From IMG/VR virus record IMGVR_UViG_3300044642_000256, positions 1-25,356 of that record: 25,356 nt of DNA. One strand, written 5' to 3'. The notes beneath the pieces are model-generated. The model saw nothing but the letters and a program-made list of their open reading frames with translations. It was not told where the DNA came from and ran no database searches. How positions within the stretch are numbered: position 1 is the stretch's first letter; each line of letters starts with the position of its first letter. Positions 23,522-25,356 of the stretch are shown here, piece by piece. Origin of the DNA: a virus. A program made the translations under genes and the position numbers.

Positions 23522-24298
23522 TTAATTAAAAAGATCATTGAATGCTGATGCTACGTCATCAACTTTACCTGCTACTGGCTTTGCAGCTTTTGCTGGTGTT
23601 GAAACGCCTTGTGCCTCTTCTTCTTCATCAGCTGCTACATCTGAATCTGCATTTTCAGGATTCATCCATTCTGTTAATGCAACTTCTAACTCTTCATAAG
23701 TTGGTTCAGGAAATATGTCAGTAATTACTGGTTGATTCATAATCTTTTCAGCAATTGCTTTATCTTCTGTTGCTGGCTGTGTGTTTGGTTTCACTCGAAT
23801 TGCAGTTTTTGGAAATGCACCACCTTCTGCAGGAGTAAATTCTACATCAATATCACGACCATTCATTAAATCTGTAATGTCTCCATAGTCTGGATCAGAG
23901 ATAATTGATAATAGTTCTGCGTAGATAGTTTTACCAAATCCCCAAAACTTTACACCTTCTGCTTCTTTACCGCGCACGATAACAGGTACATAAGTTCTCA
24001 TTTTAGGCTCAATTTTACGACCCATCATCCATTCATCCTTATCGCCAGTTTTTTTTAGTTTGTCTGAAAACTCTACGATTGGATCTGCATTGCCGAATGA
24101 GATCGGTGATAACATTGATCTTTTGCCAATGTCGTAATGAAAATACAATTCTAAGAATGGATTGTCTTTTCTGTGCACATATGGCACGATACGGATTCTT
24201 GTTTTACCTGCTTCAGGTTTCCACAAATTGTTTTTCTTTTCATCAGTTTTGTTCAACTGATTGAGTTTTGCCTTTATGGCATCTAAATTTAAGCCCAT
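23522..24298 (-). CDS. 32: ssDNA-binding protein (T4 gp32-like)
   Basis: A 258-residue protein of the gp32 type. The opening helix (LDAIKAKLNQLN) with a basic stretch is the cooperativity arm; WKPEAGKTRIRIVPY then begins the OB-fold core. FWGFGKTIYAELLSI, with ISDPDYGDITDL, is a recognisable gp32 block. The T4 zinc ligands (His and three Cys) are missing: there are no cysteines in the protein, so this is a zinc-free version. The acidic tail from about 215 (DSDVAADEEEEAQG) ends in DDVASAFNDLFN, the part that recruits partners. AAGGA ribosome site and a good promoter lie upstream, so it heads the replication block. Confidence 0.88.
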   Translation of the reverse strand: MGLNLDAIKAKLNQLNKTDEKKNNLWKPEAGKTRIRIVPYVHRKDNPFLELYFHYDIGKRSMLSPISFGNADPIVEFSDKLKKTGDKDEWMMGRKIEPKMRTYVPVIVRGKEAEGVKFWGFGKTIYAELLSIISDPDYGDITDLMNGRDIDVEFTPAEGGAFPKTAIRVKPNTQPATEDKAIAEKIMNQPVITDIFPEPTYEELEVALTEWMNPENADSDVAADEEEEAQGVSTPAKAAKPVAGKVDDVASAFNDLFN

Positions 24299-24347
24299 TG
24301 GTTAAATCCTTTTTTAATTGGTTAATAAAATATAAAATATTAATTAC

Positions 24348-24375
24348 ATTATAAGTAATTAAATCGTTAAATCAA
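24348..24375 (-). promoter_or_regulatory. Sigma70-like promoter of the gp32-uvsX-nuclease-helicase block
   Basis: On the minus strand TTGATT, a 16-base spacer and a perfect TATAAT, about 50 bases before the gp32-like ATG. Upstream of the -35 is an A-rich tract (24391-24399 on the minus strand) that could act as an UP element. The -10 box sits in the loop of an AT-only inverted repeat (24340-24362). Confidence 0.55.
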
Positions 24376-24402
24376 AGTAATTTGTTAAGTTTTTTTTTGT
24401 TT

Positions 24403-24903
24403 TTAAAATAAATAATCCATAATCGTAGAATCACTTATTCCATATTTTGTAGCAATATCTTCATCCTGTATTTCTACATTTTGAATATCACCATCTTCAT
24501 CATATGTAACTGTCAAATCGATAGTATCGGTACCAACTTTAAGTTCACAGTCAAATGTAATGTCGGATACTAATCTGGTTTGATCATATGCACCAGTTGG
24601 ATCATTTTTACTTTCAATATCTTGTTTGATGTCGTTCACAATATCTTGAAATGTATTTTTATCATCAATTCCAGATCCTTGAAAATACATAGATGTAATA
24701 CCAGAAATGTTGGTATCATAATCAACTCGGTTAATATGAAGTTTTAAATTCTTAGGATCAAACATTGGATTACCTGTTCGAGGATCTCGATTGGCACCAT
24801 CGAATCCTAATTTATTTTCCAAATCACTTAAATCAGCTTCGTGTAGATTTTTTGTATTAAAACGACGCATATTTTCTGCTAGGATGTTTTCTAGTTTTTT
24901 CAT
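24403..24903 (-). CDS. Putative packaged internal head protein with capsid-targeting leader
   Basis: A 166-residue acidic protein. The leader MKKLENILAE ends in LAE at residue 10 and is followed by NMRRFNTKNLHE, ending in LHE at residue 22, nearly the same as in the proteins at 3394 and 10800. The body (from about residue 23) is Asp-rich and soluble, with no recognised domain; TFDCELKVGTDTIDLTVTYD suggests beta strands and the end is DSTIMDYLF. T4 internal proteins are likewise unrelated to each other past the leader. It lies 6 bases after another leader-bearing gene. Expected to be cut after residue 10 and/or 22 and packaged; target unknown. Confidence 0.75.
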   Translation of the reverse strand: MKKLENILAENMRRFNTKNLHEADLSDLENKLGFDGANRDPRTGNPMFDPKNLKLHINRVDYDTNISGITSMYFQGSGIDDKNTFQDIVNDIKQDIESKNDPTGAYDQTRLVSDITFDCELKVGTDTIDLTVTYDEDGDIQNVEIQDEDIATKYGISDSTIMDYLF

Positions 24904-24909
24904 AATTAC

Positions 24910-25335
24910 TTATTTTGAAAATCGATATGCGTAACTGCTAGTATCGCCGGATTGGATTGCATATGCGTGTTGTAACATACGATTAAGATTATCTCTTACA
25001 TCTCGGTAAGTTCCTTGCCATCCGCTATATGTTTTTGAATATGGATATAATTCTAAAAATGCATTTATAAAATCCATAGTAGTCGCACTGCCAGGCGTTT
25101 TATCTTTATAGATTGATAACAAATCCATCACATCATTTTTAAACTCAGCCATATCAATACGAGCTCGTTTTATTCTAGAATAGTTTTGTTCTAGTTTAGA
25201 TAAAAAACTATCCTGTATTCTTTGATCTGCTTCGGCATCTAATCCAGTCGTTTTACCTAATTGTGCTGGCGACTTATAATCAGCAGGATTCCATTTCTGC
25301 TCATCTTCTTTTAATAAATGTTTTAATTTTAGCAT
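24910..25335 (-). CDS. Putative packaged protein with LKE leader
   Basis: A 141-residue, mainly helical protein. The first ten residues MLKLKHLLKE match the leader pattern of this group and end in LKE, but the second NMRRF-type segment is absent. The body is charged (SFLSKLEQNYSRIKRARI; FKNDVMDLLSIYKD), without a recognised domain. An AGGAA ribosome site precedes the ATG. It is directly upstream of another leader-bearing gene, making a two-gene packaged-protein block at this edge. Assignment rests on the leader only. Confidence 0.6.
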   Translation of the reverse strand: MLKLKHLLKEDEQKWNPADYKSPAQLGKTTGLDAEADQRIQDSFLSKLEQNYSRIKRARIDMAEFKNDVMDLLSIYKDKTPGSATTMDFINAFLELYPYSKTYSGWQGTYRDVRDNLNRMLQHAYAIQSGDTSSYAYRFSK

Positions 25336-25356
25336 AGTTATTCCTATTACTTATAT

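Noticed and set aside
24340-24362. AT-only inverted repeat (TTAATTAC/GTAATTAA) considered as a terminator
   Set aside because: No GC in the stem core beyond one pair and no T tract directly after it; the TATAAT in its loop with a spaced -35 fits a promoter better.

Overview
This window is almost certainly part of a tailed-phage genome of the T4 superfamily (large myovirus type). It is AT-rich and tightly packed, with every convincing gene on the minus strand, so transcription runs from high to low coordinates. The diagnostic content is a T4-style replisome: family B DNA polymerase (gp43), sliding clamp (gp45), clamp loader large and small subunits (gp44, gp62), gp32-like ssDNA-binding protein, UvsX/RecA recombinase, gp41/DnaB-like helicase and a FEN/RNase H-type 5' nuclease. 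It also carries dUTPase, a B12-dependent class II ribonucleotide reductase, thioredoxin and a GroES-like co-chaperonin. Most starts have AGGA/GGAG-type ribosome sites. The host cannot be fixed from this sequence. No tRNA, CRISPR, transposon or integrase was seen.

Layout in transcription order. 25335-24403: two small proteins with a putative capsid-targeting N terminus. 24298-19883: gp32-like protein, recombinase, 5' nuclease and helicase behind a good sigma70-like promoter, ending in a terminator. 19790-17390: ribonucleotide reductase and another capsid-targeting-type protein. 17385-11235: a small Cys-rich protein, FolE, QueD, two small proteins, QueE, a 19-codon ORF, thioredoxin, GroES, a small membrane protein and DNA polymerase. 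11186-10800: a capsid-targeting-type gene with its own terminator. 10706-3875: promoter, unknown protein, cytidylyltransferase-like protein, a second QueD-fold protein, glycosyltransferase, DpdA, clamp, dUTPase, gp44, zinc-ribbon protein, small protein, gp62 and a DUF3310-like protein. 3831-3275: a second capsid-targeting cassette with terminator. 3230-1: Fe-S PD-(D/E)XK nuclease, small proteins, a SLOG-like Rossmann protein and two glycosyltransferases, the last cut by the window edge.

Two systems stand out. First, FolE, QueD, QueE and DpdA form a pathway that makes a 7-deazaguanine base and swaps it into DNA, probably as protection from restriction. QueC is absent from the window, and DpdA lies in one operon with a degenerate QueD paralogue, a cytidylyltransferase-like protein and a glycosyltransferase, so the final base may be further decorated. 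Second, at least five unrelated small proteins share a T4-like 10-residue N terminus ending in LxE, three of them with a second LxE site 12 residues later. Two sit in look-alike cassettes with the same 5' and 3' DNA elements. I read these as internal head proteins packaged in the capsid, trimmed by the prohead protease and delivered into the host.
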